A stretch of 64,000 nt of DNA from Desulfonatronum thiodismutans (GCF_000717475.1 NZ_JPIK01000012.1:124001-188000); one strand, 5' to 3'; counted from the first letter of the stretch, positions 45,580 to 54,103 are shown. Numbers and translations are program-made. The notes: generated from the sequence alone by a model not told the origin.

Positions 45580-46057
45580 AGTAGCGGTCGTCAACGCATC
45601 CCCTCTGATATTCCTCTCCAAGGCAGGGATGATCGATCTGCTTCAGCAAGCAGCGTCAAATGTTGTTGTTCCTTGGCCAGTGGCGGAGGAGGTTCAGCAA
45701 AGAGGACAAAACGACGTCACGGCCCAGGCATTGAGGAATGCAGAATGGCTGTCCGTTGTCCCTTCACCCTCCATCCCGGTCAGGATACAATTTTGGGATC
45801 TTGGACCGGGAGAATCTTCCGTCTTGGCCTCTGCCCTCGCAATCCCCGGCGGAATCGCGGTTATTGACGACGGGGCGGGACGCCGATGCGCCGAAACTCT
45901 CGGATTGCCCCTCCTGGGAACACTTGGTTTGGTGATGATCGGCAAAAAAAGAAGGCTCTTTCCAGCTGCCAGACCAATTATCGCGTTGCTGAAACAACAT
46001 GGGATGTATCTGTCCGAGTCAGTTATTGACCGCGCTATGGCCATGATCGGAGAGTAA
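45572..46057 (+). CDS. DUF3368 PIN-domain toxin-like protein
   Basis: A 161-residue protein starting MPEVAVVNASPLIFLSKAG, typical of DUF3368 (PIN-like RNase fold). Acidic residues GPGESSVLASAL, AVIDDGAGRRCA and the C-terminal LGTLGLVMIGKK region match the family. The ATG at 45572 overlaps the UPF0175 stop by 8 nt. It is predicted to be a toxin RNase controlled by the upstream gene; activity is inferred from the PIN fold only. The pair lies 60 nt upstream of cooS, and a promoter for cooS may lie in that short gap or within this gene. Confidence 0.87.
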   Translation: MPEVAVVNASPLIFLSKAGMIDLLQQAASNVVVPWPVAEEVQQRGQNDVTAQALRNAEWLSVVPSPSIPVRIQFWDLGPGESSVLASALAIPGGIAVIDDGAGRRCAETLGLPLLGTLGLVMIGKKRRLFPAARPIIALLKQHGMYLSESVIDRAMAMIGE

Positions 46058-46117
46058 ACATAGCTGAGTGTTGAAAAACTCCTCCCGTATCAGTCACACC
46101 CAACAAAGGAGATCGCC

Positions 46118-48007
46118 ATGGCGGAGAAGCACCCAAAAAAAGCAGAGGACCTTTCCATTTGGCCGGACGCCCAACAAATGATCGAGAAGGCCAGACGCGA
46201 CAACGTGGAAACCGTTTGGGACAGGCTTTCGGAGCAAAGGCCGGGCTGTACGTTCTGTGAGCAGGGTCTGAGCTGTTCCAAGTGCGTGATGGGGCCGTGC
46301 CGCATCACGCCGGGCAAGGGCAAGCGGGAGCGCGGCGTGTGCGGCGCGGACGCGGACCTGACCGTGGCCCGCAATTTCGGCCGGTTCGTGGCCGCGGGCG
46401 CGGCCTCGCATTCGGATCACGGACGGGACCTGGTGGAGACTCTGTTGGCCATCGGCCAGGGCAAAACATCGGACTACACCATCCGCGACCCGGAAAAACT
46501 GCGGCGCATCGCCGCCGAGGTGGGCGTCGCCGTCCAGGACAAAAGCGATATGGAGATCGCTCGGGCTCTGGCCGAAGCGTTCATCGAGGACTTCGGCTTT
46601 GCCACGCCCTCGGTTTCCTTTGTCGCCCGCGTCCCTGAAAAGCGTCGGGAATTGTGGAAAAAACTGGGCATCACCCCTCGGGGCATCGACCGGGACGTGG
46701 TGGAAATGATGCACCGCACGCACATGGGCGTGGACAGCGACGCGGTGAGCCTTTGCCTGCACGCGGCGAGGGTTTCGCTTACGGACGGCTGGGGCGGCTC
46801 CATGATCGCCACGGAGCTTTCGGACATCATCTTCGGTACGCCCACGCCAAGGATGGCCAAGGTCAACCTGGGCGTGCTCAAGGCGGATCAGGTCAACGTG
46901 GTGGTCCACGGCCACAGCCCCATCGTCTCGGAGATGATCCTGGCCGCGGCCCGGGATCCTGAGATGATCCGAAAGGCCCAGGATGTCGGCGCTTCCGGGA
47001 TCAACGTGGCCGGCCTGTGCTGCACCGGCAACGAAGTGCTGATGCGCCAGGGCATTCCCATGGCCGGCAACCATCTGATGACCGAACTGGCCCTGGTCAC
47101 GGGCGCGGTGGACTGCATCGTCGTGGACTACCAGTGCATCATGCCTTCCCTGGTGACCATCGCCGGCTGCTACCAGACCCGGTTCATCTCCACCTCGGAC
47201 AAGGCCAAATTCACCGGGGCCGAGCATGTGGAGTTCAATTACGCCAACGCCCGGCAAAAGGCCGTGCAGGTGGTGGAAGCGGCCATTGACGCCTTCACCA
47301 AGCGCGACCCCGGCCGCGTGGAAATCCCCGGCGAGCCCGTGGAATTGATGACCGGCTTTTCCAACGAGGCCATCCTCGGCGCGCTGGGCGGTACGCCCGG
47401 CCCACTCTTGGAAGCGATCAAGGCCGGTCAGGTCCGGGGAGCCGTGGGCATCGTGGGCTGCAACAATCCCAGGCTGAAGCACGACCACGTGCACACGGAG
47501 CTGTGCAAGGAGCTGATCAAGCGCGACATCCTCGTGCTGGTCACCGGCTGCGCCACCGTGGCCATGGGCAAGGCCGGGCTGATGGTGCCCGAGGCCGCGG
47601 ACAAGGCCGGGGAAGGACTGAAGGCCGTATGCCGGTCCTTGGGAATTCCTCCGGTGCTGCACGTGGGCAGCTGCGTGGACAACTCGCGGATCATCCATCT
47701 CTGCGCCGTGCTGGCCAATGCTCTGGGCGTGGACATCAGCGACTTGCCCGTGGCGGCCAGCGCCCCGGAATGGTATTCGGAAAAGGCCGCGGCCATCGGC
47801 CTGTACGCCGTGGCCAGCGGGATCTACACCCATCTGGGCCTGCCGCCCCATATCACCGGCAGCGAGGCCGTGACCAATCTGGCATTGAGCGGCCTGGAAG
47901 GCGTGGTCGGGGCCTGCTTCGGCGTGGAGGCCGACCCGTACAAGGCGGCGGAGGCCATTGACTCGCGGATTGCGGCCAAACGGCGGGCTTTGGGATTAAC
48001 GCCGTAG
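46118..48007 (+). CDS. cooS: Anaerobic carbon-monoxide dehydrogenase catalytic subunit CooS
   Basis: A 629-residue monofunctional Ni-Fe CO dehydrogenase. N-terminal Cys residues at 44, 47, 53, 56, 61 and 75 (CTFCEQGLSCSKC, GPCRI, GVCGAD) provide the B and D clusters. C-cluster ligands are visible as His in HGHSPIVSEM, and Cys in GLCCTGNE, DYQCIMPS, GCNNPR, TGCATVAMGK and GSCVDNSR. It interconverts CO and CO2, with electrons passing to ferredoxin. AAAGGAGA precedes the ATG. No cooF ferredoxin, CooA regulator or ACS genes are present, so it is a lone CODH of the kind found in sulfate reducers. The CooC maturation gene follows by 60 nt. The length is normal for CooS. Confidence 0.96.
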   Translation: MAEKHPKKAEDLSIWPDAQQMIEKARRDNVETVWDRLSEQRPGCTFCEQGLSCSKCVMGPCRITPGKGKRERGVCGADADLTVARNFGRFVAAGAASHSDHGRDLVETLLAIGQGKTSDYTIRDPEKLRRIAAEVGVAVQDKSDMEIARALAEAFIEDFGFATPSVSFVARVPEKRRELWKKLGITPRGIDRDVVEMMHRTHMGVDSDAVSLCLHAARVSLTDGWGGSMIATELSDIIFGTPTPRMAKVNLGVLKADQVNVVVHGHSPIVSEMILAAARDPEMIRKAQDVGASGINVAGLCCTGNEVLMRQGIPMAGNHLMTELALVTGAVDCIVVDYQCIMPSLVTIAGCYQTRFISTSDKAKFTGAEHVEFNYANARQKAVQVVEAAIDAFTKRDPGRVEIPGEPVELMTGFSNEAILGALGGTPGPLLEAIKAGQVRGAVGIVGCNNPRLKHDHVHTELCKELIKRDILVLVTGCATVAMGKAGLMVPEAADKAGEGLKAVCRSLGIPPVLHVGSCVDNSRIIHLCAVLANALGVDISDLPVAASAPEWYSEKAAAIGLYAVASGIYTHLGLPPHITGSEAVTNLALSGLEGVVGACFGVEADPYKAAEAIDSRIAAKRRALGLTP

Positions 48008-48020
48008 GTTGAACGCCCTC

Positions 48021-48046
48021 GGGGGACGGACGCCCGTCCCCCTTTT
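48021..48046 (+). terminator. Intrinsic terminator/attenuator between cooS and cooC
   Basis: A 9-bp GC-rich stem GGGGGACGG/CCGTCCCCC with a four-base loop, followed by TTTTC, lies 13 nt after the cooS stop and 22 nt before the cooC start. It should partly stop transcription, giving less CooC than CooS. Confidence 0.75.
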
Positions 48047-48067
48047 CATTTCCATTGGGAGCGAAGC

Positions 48068-48844
48068 ATGAAAATCGCGATCGCCGGAAAAGGAGGGGTG
48101 GGCAAGACCACCATCGCGGCCTGGCTGGGAGACTTTCTGGCCAGAAACGGCCACGACGTCTACCTGGTGGACGCGGACACCGCCCTGTCCCTGGGCCAGG
48201 CCTCGGGCCTGGAGCGGGAACAACTGCCCCAGCCGCTGGTGCTGCGTACCGATCTGGTCACGGAACGCATCGGCTCCGGCTTCATGCACCTGAACCCGGA
48301 GGTGGGAGACCTGCCCGGAGATCTGGCCGTGGACCTGCCGGTGGGTTTGGCCGACTCCGGTCGCGACGGCGCGGGCCGCAAGCGGCTGCTGGTCATGGGA
48401 ACCGTAACCGGTGCGGGAGGCGGTTGCGCCTGCGGAGCCAATTCCCTGCTCAAGGCCCTGCTGGCCCACTTGGTGCTGGAAGCCCGGGAATGGGTGATCG
48501 TGGACCTGGAGGCCGGCGTGGAGCATCTGGGCCGGGGCACGGTGGCCGCCGTGGACGGACTGGTGGTGGTCAGCGAGCCGTCGCGCCGCGGGCTGGACAC
48601 GGCCGCGGAAATCGCCCGGTTGGCCCTGGGTCTGGGGCTGAAGCGCCAGGCATTGGTGCTCAATCGTCATCAGGGACAGGCCGAACCGCCGGACATTGCC
48701 GGACTCCCGCCTCTGGCCGCGTCCATTCCCGTCCTGCCGAGCCTCACGGCCCGGCAACTGACCTCCGGAAGCGTTCTGGAACTGGAGGAGCGCTCATCCC
48801 TCATCGACCCTCTCTGCCGGGACATTCTCGCCGCATTGAAGTAA
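48068..48844 (+). CDS. cooC: CO dehydrogenase nickel-insertion ATPase CooC
   Basis: A 258-residue MinD-like P-loop ATPase with the deviant Walker A motif GKGGVGKTT at residues 7-15, LVDADTALSLGQ as the next family motif, and the CXC motif CACGAN at Cys120-Cys122, the metal-binding site of CooC dimers. Switch II is VDLEAGVEHLG. CooC uses ATP to help mature the Ni-containing C-cluster of CooS. It follows cooS and is preceded by a terminator-like hairpin. Its final 33 codons and the downstream 50 nt reappear in degenerate form at 54104-54243. Confidence 0.95.
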   Translation: MKIAIAGKGGVGKTTIAAWLGDFLARNGHDVYLVDADTALSLGQASGLEREQLPQPLVLRTDLVTERIGSGFMHLNPEVGDLPGDLAVDLPVGLADSGRDGAGRKRLLVMGTVTGAGGGCACGANSLLKALLAHLVLEAREWVIVDLEAGVEHLGRGTVAAVDGLVVVSEPSRRGLDTAAEIARLALGLGLKRQALVLNRHQGQAEPPDIAGLPPLAASIPVLPSLTARQLTSGSVLELEERSSLIDPLCRDILAALK

Positions 48845-48894
48845 ACGACAATGGTGGTTGTTGCGCAAGAGAGCAGGGTATCGAACCTCTCATT
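48753..48894. repeat. Proximal copy of a ~140-bp direct repeat (cooC 3' end plus downstream)
   Basis: This segment, from within the cooC 3' end to 50 nt past its stop, aligns with 54104-54243 with roughly 85% identity by eye, in the same orientation. The proximal copy completes the real cooC gene. Confidence 0.8.
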
Positions 48895-49016
48895 CGTTTT
48901 CACGCAGCCAAAACCAACACCCGCCAGCTCAAAACCATTGACCAAGCTTGCCAAGATGACTAGGCTGACCAGTCAGGGCATGGTCTTGTCGATCATCAGG
49001 TGACAGTGGAGAGAGT

Positions 49017-49277
49017 ATGCAAACCTGGCAGCTTCAGGAAGCCAAGGCTAAGTTCAGTGAAGTGGTTAAAAGGGCACTGAATGATGGCCCCCAGGAAATT
49101 ACCGTGCGTGGCGAACCGGCAGTCGTGGTGTTGACGAGGACGGAATACGAACGTCTGGTGAAGCCGCGACCGTCTCTTGTCGAGTTGCTTCGTTCTTCAC
49201 CGCTGGCGAAATGGGACCTAGAAGGCGATTTGGATCTCGAACGCGACCATTCCCCAACTCGGGACGTGCTGCTGTGA
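49017..49277 (+). CDS. Phd/YefM-family antitoxin
   Basis: An 86-residue protein starting MQTWQLQEAKAKFSEVVKRAL with the ITVRGEPAVVVLTRTEYERL strand-helix of Phd/YefM antitoxins. The C-terminal tail (LLRSSPLAKWDLEGDLDLERD) is the toxin-neutralising region typical of VapB/Phd partners of PIN toxins. GGAGAGAGT precedes the ATG. It overlaps the VapC gene by 4 nt (GTGA). It is predicted to repress its own promoter and to neutralise the VapC RNase. Confidence 0.92.
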   Translation: MQTWQLQEAKAKFSEVVKRALNDGPQEITVRGEPAVVVLTRTEYERLVKPRPSLVELLRSSPLAKWDLEGDLDLERDHSPTRDVLL

Positions 49278-49690
49278 GCTGGCTGCTGGACACCTGCATC
49301 CTTTCCGAGCTGGCCCGCTCCCAACCGAATCCTCATGTTCTCGGCTGGATCTCCGGGCTGCCCAACGAGGCGCTTTTCGTAAGCGTGCTGACCCTGGGCG
49401 AAATTCGCAAGGGAGTGGAGAAATTTTCCCAAGGGACGCGAAAGGAACGCTTACGGCTCTGGCTCGAGCACGACCTGGTCCATTGGTTCGAAGGGCGCAT
49501 CCTGCACGTGGACCAAGGCGTGGCCAATCAATGGGGGGAGCTTCTGGCCATGCTGGGACGCACCGTCCCGGCCATTGACAGCCTGCTGGCGGCCACGGCC
49601 CTGCACCATGGACTGCAATTGGTGACGCGCAATGAAAAGGATTTCGCGTTTCCCGGACTCGTCGTTTTCAATCCCTGGTCTCTCGTCTAA
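49274..49690 (+). CDS. VapC-family PIN-domain toxin RNase
   Basis: About 138 residues from the GTG at 49274, which overlaps the antitoxin stop. The PIN signature is VSWLLDTCILSELARSQPN with catalytic Asp, GEIRKGVEK with Glu, and PAIDSLLAATALHHGLQLVTRNEKDF with the C-terminal acidic residues. All four expected acidic positions appear present. VapC toxins cleave RNA, often tRNA or rRNA, when freed of the antitoxin. A longer frame upstream overlaps the antitoxin and lacks a ribosome site. This intact pair is the model for the decayed copy at 45116. Confidence 0.92.
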   Translation: MSWLLDTCILSELARSQPNPHVLGWISGLPNEALFVSVLTLGEIRKGVEKFSQGTRKERLRLWLEHDLVHWFEGRILHVDQGVANQWGELLAMLGRTVPAIDSLLAATALHHGLQLVTRNEKDFAFPGLVVFNPWSLV

Positions 49691-49754
49691 GGCAATGTCG
49701 GCGTGAGATGAATGGAATGAAAAATTTTTACGAACACGACAGAGGAAGTGGCTG

Positions 49755-51089
49755 ATGTCAAAGCTTACTCACGAATTTCGTGACCCTGTCCATGTTTTCA
49801 TTCGCATGGATCCTGACGAAAGAAGCGTCGTAGATTCCGAACCGTTTCAACGGCTGCGTCACATTCATCAACTCGCTATGACCTATCAGGTTTATCCGGG
49901 AGCAACCCATCGTCGCTTTGAGCATTCTTTGGGTTGCATGGAGATCGCAACGCGGATTTTCGACTCGATAACCAGAACCGAAAAATTGAGAAAGCTCCCT
50001 TTGGAGGTGCGCGAAAGGATTCCCGAGCTTGATCATGAGGACAAGCTGTCACACTGGCGGAAGACCTTGCGTCTGGCGGCTCTTTGTCATGATCTTGGTC
50101 ATCTGCCTTTCTCACACGCCTCGGAGGAGCTTTTACCTGAAGGCATTGACCATGAAATCCTGACCATGAGGTTGGTCCTCGAAGAGATGAAAGATCTTTG
50201 GTTTAAGATGAATCCAGCGCCCAAGCCGGAGCAAATTGCCAAGATCGCCGTTGGCAAGAAAAAAGCAAAGCACATGGAGTTCACCCCCTGGGAAACCATT
50301 CTTTCAGAAATCATTACAGGAGACGTTTTTGGTGCCGATCGAATGGATTACTTGCTGCGAGACTCGCTCCATGCTGGAGTTAGTTACGGACATTTTGACC
50401 ATCATCGCCTGATTGACACGATGATGATCCTAGCCGGCCCCCCGCAAGACGACAGCCAGAAATACAGCATTGAGCCGGCGCTGGGCATTGAATCAGGCGG
50501 CGTGCAGGTGGCGGAATCCCTCCTTGTTGCCAGATATCTTATGTTTACTCAGGTTTATTTCCACCATGTGCGACGCATTTACGACGTGCACTTGAAGCGG
50601 TTTCTCAAGGAAAGCCTCCTTGGCGGCACTTACCCGGTTGACTTGAAACAGTTTTTGGCAATCACGGACAATGAGATATCAAGCCAAATCCTCCTTGCGG
50701 CGAAGGATAAAAAACGTGCTGGACATGAACATGCAAAAAGCATTGCAACCCGCAAGCATTACAGAAAAATTTACCAGTTGATGGTTCAGGACAGAGATTG
50801 CGCTCCTGACGTCCTGGAAAGGATAGCCAAGGGTTTGGCCGATGAGATCGGTTCAGAGAACATCATCATCGACTCACCGCACAAGAACATGGCAAGCAAA
50901 GATGATTTTCCAATTCGAACCGAGGATGGGCGAATTATGTCCGCACATGGTGAGTCAAAAGTTATGACGTCGTTGCCGGTTGCTGCGACGGGCTTTATTT
51001 TTGTTCATCCAGATTCCAGAGACAGGGCTTGCAAATGGCGTGAGAAATTCGTAGGGAATTATTTCCAAACCAGGGACGAACAGCCATGA
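49755..51089 (+). CDS. HD-domain phosphohydrolase, YwfO/dNTPase-like
   Basis: A 444-residue protein of the HD superfamily resembling SAMHD1/dGTPase-type enzymes and B. subtilis YwfO. Visible are FRDPVHVFIRMD, the metal-ligand His57 in FEHSLG, the His112-Asp113 pair in CHDLGHLPFSH, and Asp195 in FGADRMDYLLRD. Such enzymes split dNTPs or related nucleotides. It starts after GGAAGTGG and overlaps the next gene by 4 nt (ATGA). HD dNTPases can starve phage of nucleotides, but that role is not shown for this branch. The partner gene is YwgA-like, the same pairing I recall next to ywfO in Bacillus. Codon use is more AT-rich than cooS. Confidence 0.88.
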   Translation: MSKLTHEFRDPVHVFIRMDPDERSVVDSEPFQRLRHIHQLAMTYQVYPGATHRRFEHSLGCMEIATRIFDSITRTEKLRKLPLEVRERIPELDHEDKLSHWRKTLRLAALCHDLGHLPFSHASEELLPEGIDHEILTMRLVLEEMKDLWFKMNPAPKPEQIAKIAVGKKKAKHMEFTPWETILSEIITGDVFGADRMDYLLRDSLHAGVSYGHFDHHRLIDTMMILAGPPQDDSQKYSIEPALGIESGGVQVAESLLVARYLMFTQVYFHHVRRIYDVHLKRFLKESLLGGTYPVDLKQFLAITDNEISSQILLAAKDKKRAGHEHAKSIATRKHYRKIYQLMVQDRDCAPDVLERIAKGLADEIGSENIIIDSPHKNMASKDDFPIRTEDGRIMSAHGESKVMTSLPVAATGFIFVHPDSRDRACKWREKFVGNYFQTRDEQP

Positions 51090-51607
51090 TTGAAGCTCAC
51101 AGCACAGTAAAAATTCTTGAAATGATTGAAAAACTCAGGAAAAATGGCAATTGGGCGGGCGAAACCCATGTTCAAAAAGCCATGTTTTTCCTGGACAAGA
51201 AATGTCAAGTGGACACGGGATTCGAATTTGTTCTTTACAAGCATGGTCCGTATTCCTTTGAACTGCATGACACCTTGGACTTTCTTTTTGCTTTGTGCCT
51301 GGTCGAACACGAAATAAGGCCACCCTATGGCCCCAGGATAAAGCTGACAAAAAATGGGAAGATGTTTCTTGCTCGTCATGACGATGAACTTGCGCCGACC
51401 AAGAAGCATATCGCTGATGTTGCCAGCTGGTTTGGCTCAAGCGGTGTCGGTGAGTTGGAAAAACTGGCCACGGCGCTCTGGGTGCAAAGCGAAGCCAACG
51501 GTCAAGACTTTGCTGAAATGGCGAGGGAAGTCCACAAGATCAAACCTCACATTCCATTCAGTGAGGCAGAACAAGCTTTCCATAAGGTGAATGCTTTCCC
51601 TGCATAG
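51086..51607 (+). CDS. YwgA-like / Panacea-like small protein
   Basis: A 173-residue protein with the pattern THVQKAMFFLDKK followed by FEFVLYKHGPYSFELHDTLDFL and a loop containing KLTKNGKMFLA. This matches the YwgA-like group and is reminiscent of the Panacea (DUF4065/SocA) fold, which is found in antitoxin and proteolytic-adapter proteins. There is no membrane segment. It begins inside the HD gene (ATGA overlap), so the two are made together. Its role is unproven; regulation or inhibition of the HD enzyme is the working inference. A terminator follows 34 nt later. Confidence 0.75.
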   Translation: MIEAHSTVKILEMIEKLRKNGNWAGETHVQKAMFFLDKKCQVDTGFEFVLYKHGPYSFELHDTLDFLFALCLVEHEIRPPYGPRIKLTKNGKMFLARHDDELAPTKKHIADVASWFGSSGVGELEKLATALWVQSEANGQDFAEMAREVHKIKPHIPFSEAEQAFHKVNAFPA

Positions 51608-51641
51608 CATTCCTATCTCTTTTTATCTTCCTGCTACCACC

Positions 51642-51666
51642 AAAGCCCGCGTAAAGCGGGCTTTTT
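51642..51666 (+). terminator. Intrinsic terminator after the HD/YwgA-like pair
   Basis: A 9-bp stem AAAGCCCGC/GCGGGCTTT with a GTAAA loop (51642-51664) is followed by further T residues. It closes the two-gene unit and separates it from the DUF429-like gene. Confidence 0.85.
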
Positions 51667-51734
51667 CACTCCCAGACGATTTTATAGGCTTTGGGTGGGG
51701 CTGATGATAATAGAATCCAGAGGGACAGAGCAGG

Positions 51735-52715
51735 ATGAACCGTCCTGGACAATTTGTTCAAACGGAATCCCTGGCCAGCATGCATACGGACAAGAACTGC
51801 AACGGCAAGTCAGCGACTACGAGCATCAGCATGAGCAAGATCATCCCGCTTTTTCCGGAACACAGCTCGCGAGGAAACGAGTCAAGTGGTCATGTCCGTG
51901 ACCTTTCAGGGCCGTCGGGTATGAAACAGGCCGGCCCACTTTTCCAACTCTACATCGGCATCGACTACTCCGGCGCCGAAACGCCGAAAGCCAGCCTCAA
52001 GGGTCTGCGGGTGTACATGGCCGACCACGACAATCCGCCGTGGGAGGTTCCGCCTCCTCCCAGTCCTCGAAAATACTGGACCCGGCGCGGGCTAGCGCAG
52101 TGGCTGGCGGAGTTGCTTGCCGGGGACAGCCAAGCGCTGGTGGGCATTGACCACGGCTTTTCCTTTCCGCGCAACTATTTTCAGACCCATCGTATTCCCC
52201 TGGACTGGCCCTCCTTTCTGGATGATTTCCAGGCCCATTGGCCCACTGATGAAACCTACGTGTACGTTAATTTCGTCCTCGATGGGAGCGTGGGCAACGG
52301 CGCGGCCCGACTGGGAAGTCCCAAGTGGCGGCGGTTGACCGAAAAACTGGCTGGGGCGGCCAAGTCGGTCTTCCACTTCGACGTGCCCGGCTCGGTGGCC
52401 AAGTCCACACATGCTGGCCTGCCTTGGTTGCGTTATTTACGGAGCAGCCTTGGCGAAAAAGTGCATTTTTGGCCGTTTGACGGCTGGGGCGTGCCTCCCG
52501 GCCGTTCGATCATCGCTGAGGTCTATCCCGCTTTGTGGAGCCGGGGTTTCCCACGAGAGGGCCGCACCCCGGACCAGCATGACGCCTACAGCATCGCGGC
52601 CTGGATGCGCCAAACCGATTTGGACGGTAGGCTTCTCGACTTCTTCAGTCCGGACCTTTCCCTCAGAGAGCGCGAAATTGGCGGGATTGAAGGCTGGATT
52701 TTGGGAACGCGTTGA
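51735..52715 (+). CDS. DUF429-like protein (RNase H-type fold, function unknown)
   Basis: 326 residues from the ATG at 51735. The first 62 residues are Ser/Gly-rich and look disordered, and an ATG at 51921 (MKQAGPLFQLYIG) is an equally plausible start. The core has YIGIDYSGAETPKASLKG, ALVGIDHGFSFP, IIAEVYPALWSRGF and DAYSIAAWMRQ. These acidic and aromatic landmarks are those of DUF429-type proteins, which have an RNase H-like fold of unknown activity. There is no signal peptide from the internal start. It stands alone after the terminator. An enzymatic role is only inferred from the conserved Asp/Glu pattern. Confidence 0.7.
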   Translation: MNRPGQFVQTESLASMHTDKNCNGKSATTSISMSKIIPLFPEHSSRGNESSGHVRDLSGPSGMKQAGPLFQLYIGIDYSGAETPKASLKGLRVYMADHDNPPWEVPPPPSPRKYWTRRGLAQWLAELLAGDSQALVGIDHGFSFPRNYFQTHRIPLDWPSFLDDFQAHWPTDETYVYVNFVLDGSVGNGAARLGSPKWRRLTEKLAGAAKSVFHFDVPGSVAKSTHAGLPWLRYLRSSLGEKVHFWPFDGWGVPPGRSIIAEVYPALWSRGFPREGRTPDQHDAYSIAAWMRQTDLDGRLLDFFSPDLSLREREIGGIEGWILGTR

Positions 52716-52800
52716 CTGCCTGACTTTCAGGGCCAAGCCCGAGAGCACATGGGTCCACGTTTGAGACGACCGGAGATTCTACCGTACGAGAACACGCGGA

Positions 52801-53145
52801 TTGCTTGGGAGCAGAGATGCTGGAGTGCCAAATATAACTGATACAAGAGGAAATACCGGGAACGGCCCAAGTCCATCAACCAAACATCCAATGGAAGGAT
52901 TTCCGCGGGTCTGCTTCATCAAGAACACGGTGAGGAATCCGAACATCGTCATCGGGGATTACACGTATTACGACGATCCGGACGATTCGGCGAACTTCGA
53001 GCGCAACATGCTCTATCATTTCCAGTTTATGGGCGACCGGGAGGTCATCGCTTGGTTGGACTGGCCCGTAGAGCAGATCTCCCAACATCTGGACGTTATT
53101 GCTTCGGCTGACATCGAAGCGCTTCGCGCGTGTCGTCGCGACTGA
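52801..53145 (+). pseudogene. Internally deleted Vat/CatB-type xenobiotic acetyltransferase
   Basis: The 114-residue frame begins with a Vat/CatB N-terminus (PRVCFIKNTVRNPNIVIGDYTYYDDPDDSANFE, in part, then NMLYHFQFMGD). It then jumps directly to a typical C-terminus (AWLDWPVEQISQHLDVIASADIEALRA). The central hexapeptide-repeat coil with the catalytic His, normally about 90-100 residues, is missing at the GDR/EVIAW junction. The intact family acetylates streptogramins or chloramphenicol. The remnant is in one open frame but should be inactive. Its true start is uncertain; MEGFPRV may be the original beginning. Confidence 0.78.
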
Positions 53146-53199
53146 TCCAAGAACTTGACCAATGCGGACACGAAACACCCTATCATTCACAAAGAGGAC

Positions 53200-54099
53200 A
53201 TGATGAAGCTCAAGAATTTTCTGGTTGGTATCGTTTTTTCCTGCTTCTTGCATTCCATGCTGAACGCCCAGGTACTGGCGGATTCGGTTTGGCCGCGCAT
53301 GGTCGGATCAGCCGATGGGGTGCCGATCTCCTATGAGGTGCATGGGACCGGCGAACCGACTCTGGTGTTCGTGCATGGCTGGAGTTGCGATGGGCGTTAC
53401 TGGCGGATGCAGGTACCGCACTTCTCGAAAAATCATCGGGTGGTGGTGATCGACTTGGCGGGACATGGGCATTCCGGGCTGGGACGCGAGGATTACGCCA
53501 TGGACGCCTTTGGCGAGGATGTCCAGGCCGTGGTCGAGGAAGTGGGGGCCGAGCAGGTGATCCTGGTCGGGCATTCCATGGGCGGGCCTGTAAGCGTGGC
53601 GGCAGCTCGGCTGATGCCGGGCAGGGTGATCGGCGTCATTGGAGTGGATATCTTTCAGGACGTCTCCCACCCCATGACGCAAGAGGATTTCAATTCCTGG
53701 ATGGGATTGCTCCAACCCGACTTCTCCGCCGGGGCGGCCCAATTCGTGCGGCAGATGTTCATCGAGAAGACGGATTCTGTCCTGCGCGATTGGGTGGTGG
53801 CGGACATGTCGGCCGCGCCGTCGAAAGTGGCTGTCAGCGCCATGGAGAAAATGCTGTCGGACGTGGTCAGCGGTGAAGCACTCTTCGCCTTCGACGGGCT
53901 CGAGACGCCCATCGTGGCGATCAACGCGGACCTCTGGCCGACCAATGTGGAGGCCAACCGCCGCCATATGCATTCCTTCGATGCGGTTATCATTGAAGGA
54001 ACCGACCACTTTCTGCACATGGCCGAGCCTGAAGCGTTCAACCGGAAGCTGGAAGGCGTGATTGCGGGCATGGTTGAGACGCGGAGCGGAGCGGAGTAG
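53200..54099 (+). CDS. Exported alpha/beta-fold hydrolase
   Basis: A 299-residue protein starting at the ATG ATG at 53200/53203 with AGAGGA upstream. A signal peptide (KNFLVGIVFSCFLHSMLNAQVLA, in part) with cleavage after VLA directs it to the periplasm. The alpha/beta-hydrolase landmarks are FVHGWSCDGRYW (oxyanion HG), the nucleophile elbow GHSMGG, Asp in INADLWP and His in GTDHFLHMAEP. The family includes esterases, lactonases and peroxidases; the substrate is unknown. It lies between the acetyltransferase pseudogene and the distal cooC-end repeat. Confidence 0.88.
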   Translation: MMKLKNFLVGIVFSCFLHSMLNAQVLADSVWPRMVGSADGVPISYEVHGTGEPTLVFVHGWSCDGRYWRMQVPHFSKNHRVVVIDLAGHGHSGLGREDYAMDAFGEDVQAVVEEVGAEQVILVGHSMGGPVSVAAARLMPGRVIGVIGVDIFQDVSHPMTQEDFNSWMGLLQPDFSAGAAQFVRQMFIEKTDSVLRDWVVADMSAAPSKVAVSAMEKMLSDVVSGEALFAFDGLETPIVAINADLWPTNVEANRRHMHSFDAVIIEGTDHFLHMAEPEAFNRKLEGVIAGMVETRSGAE

Positions 54100-54103
54100 C
54101 CTA

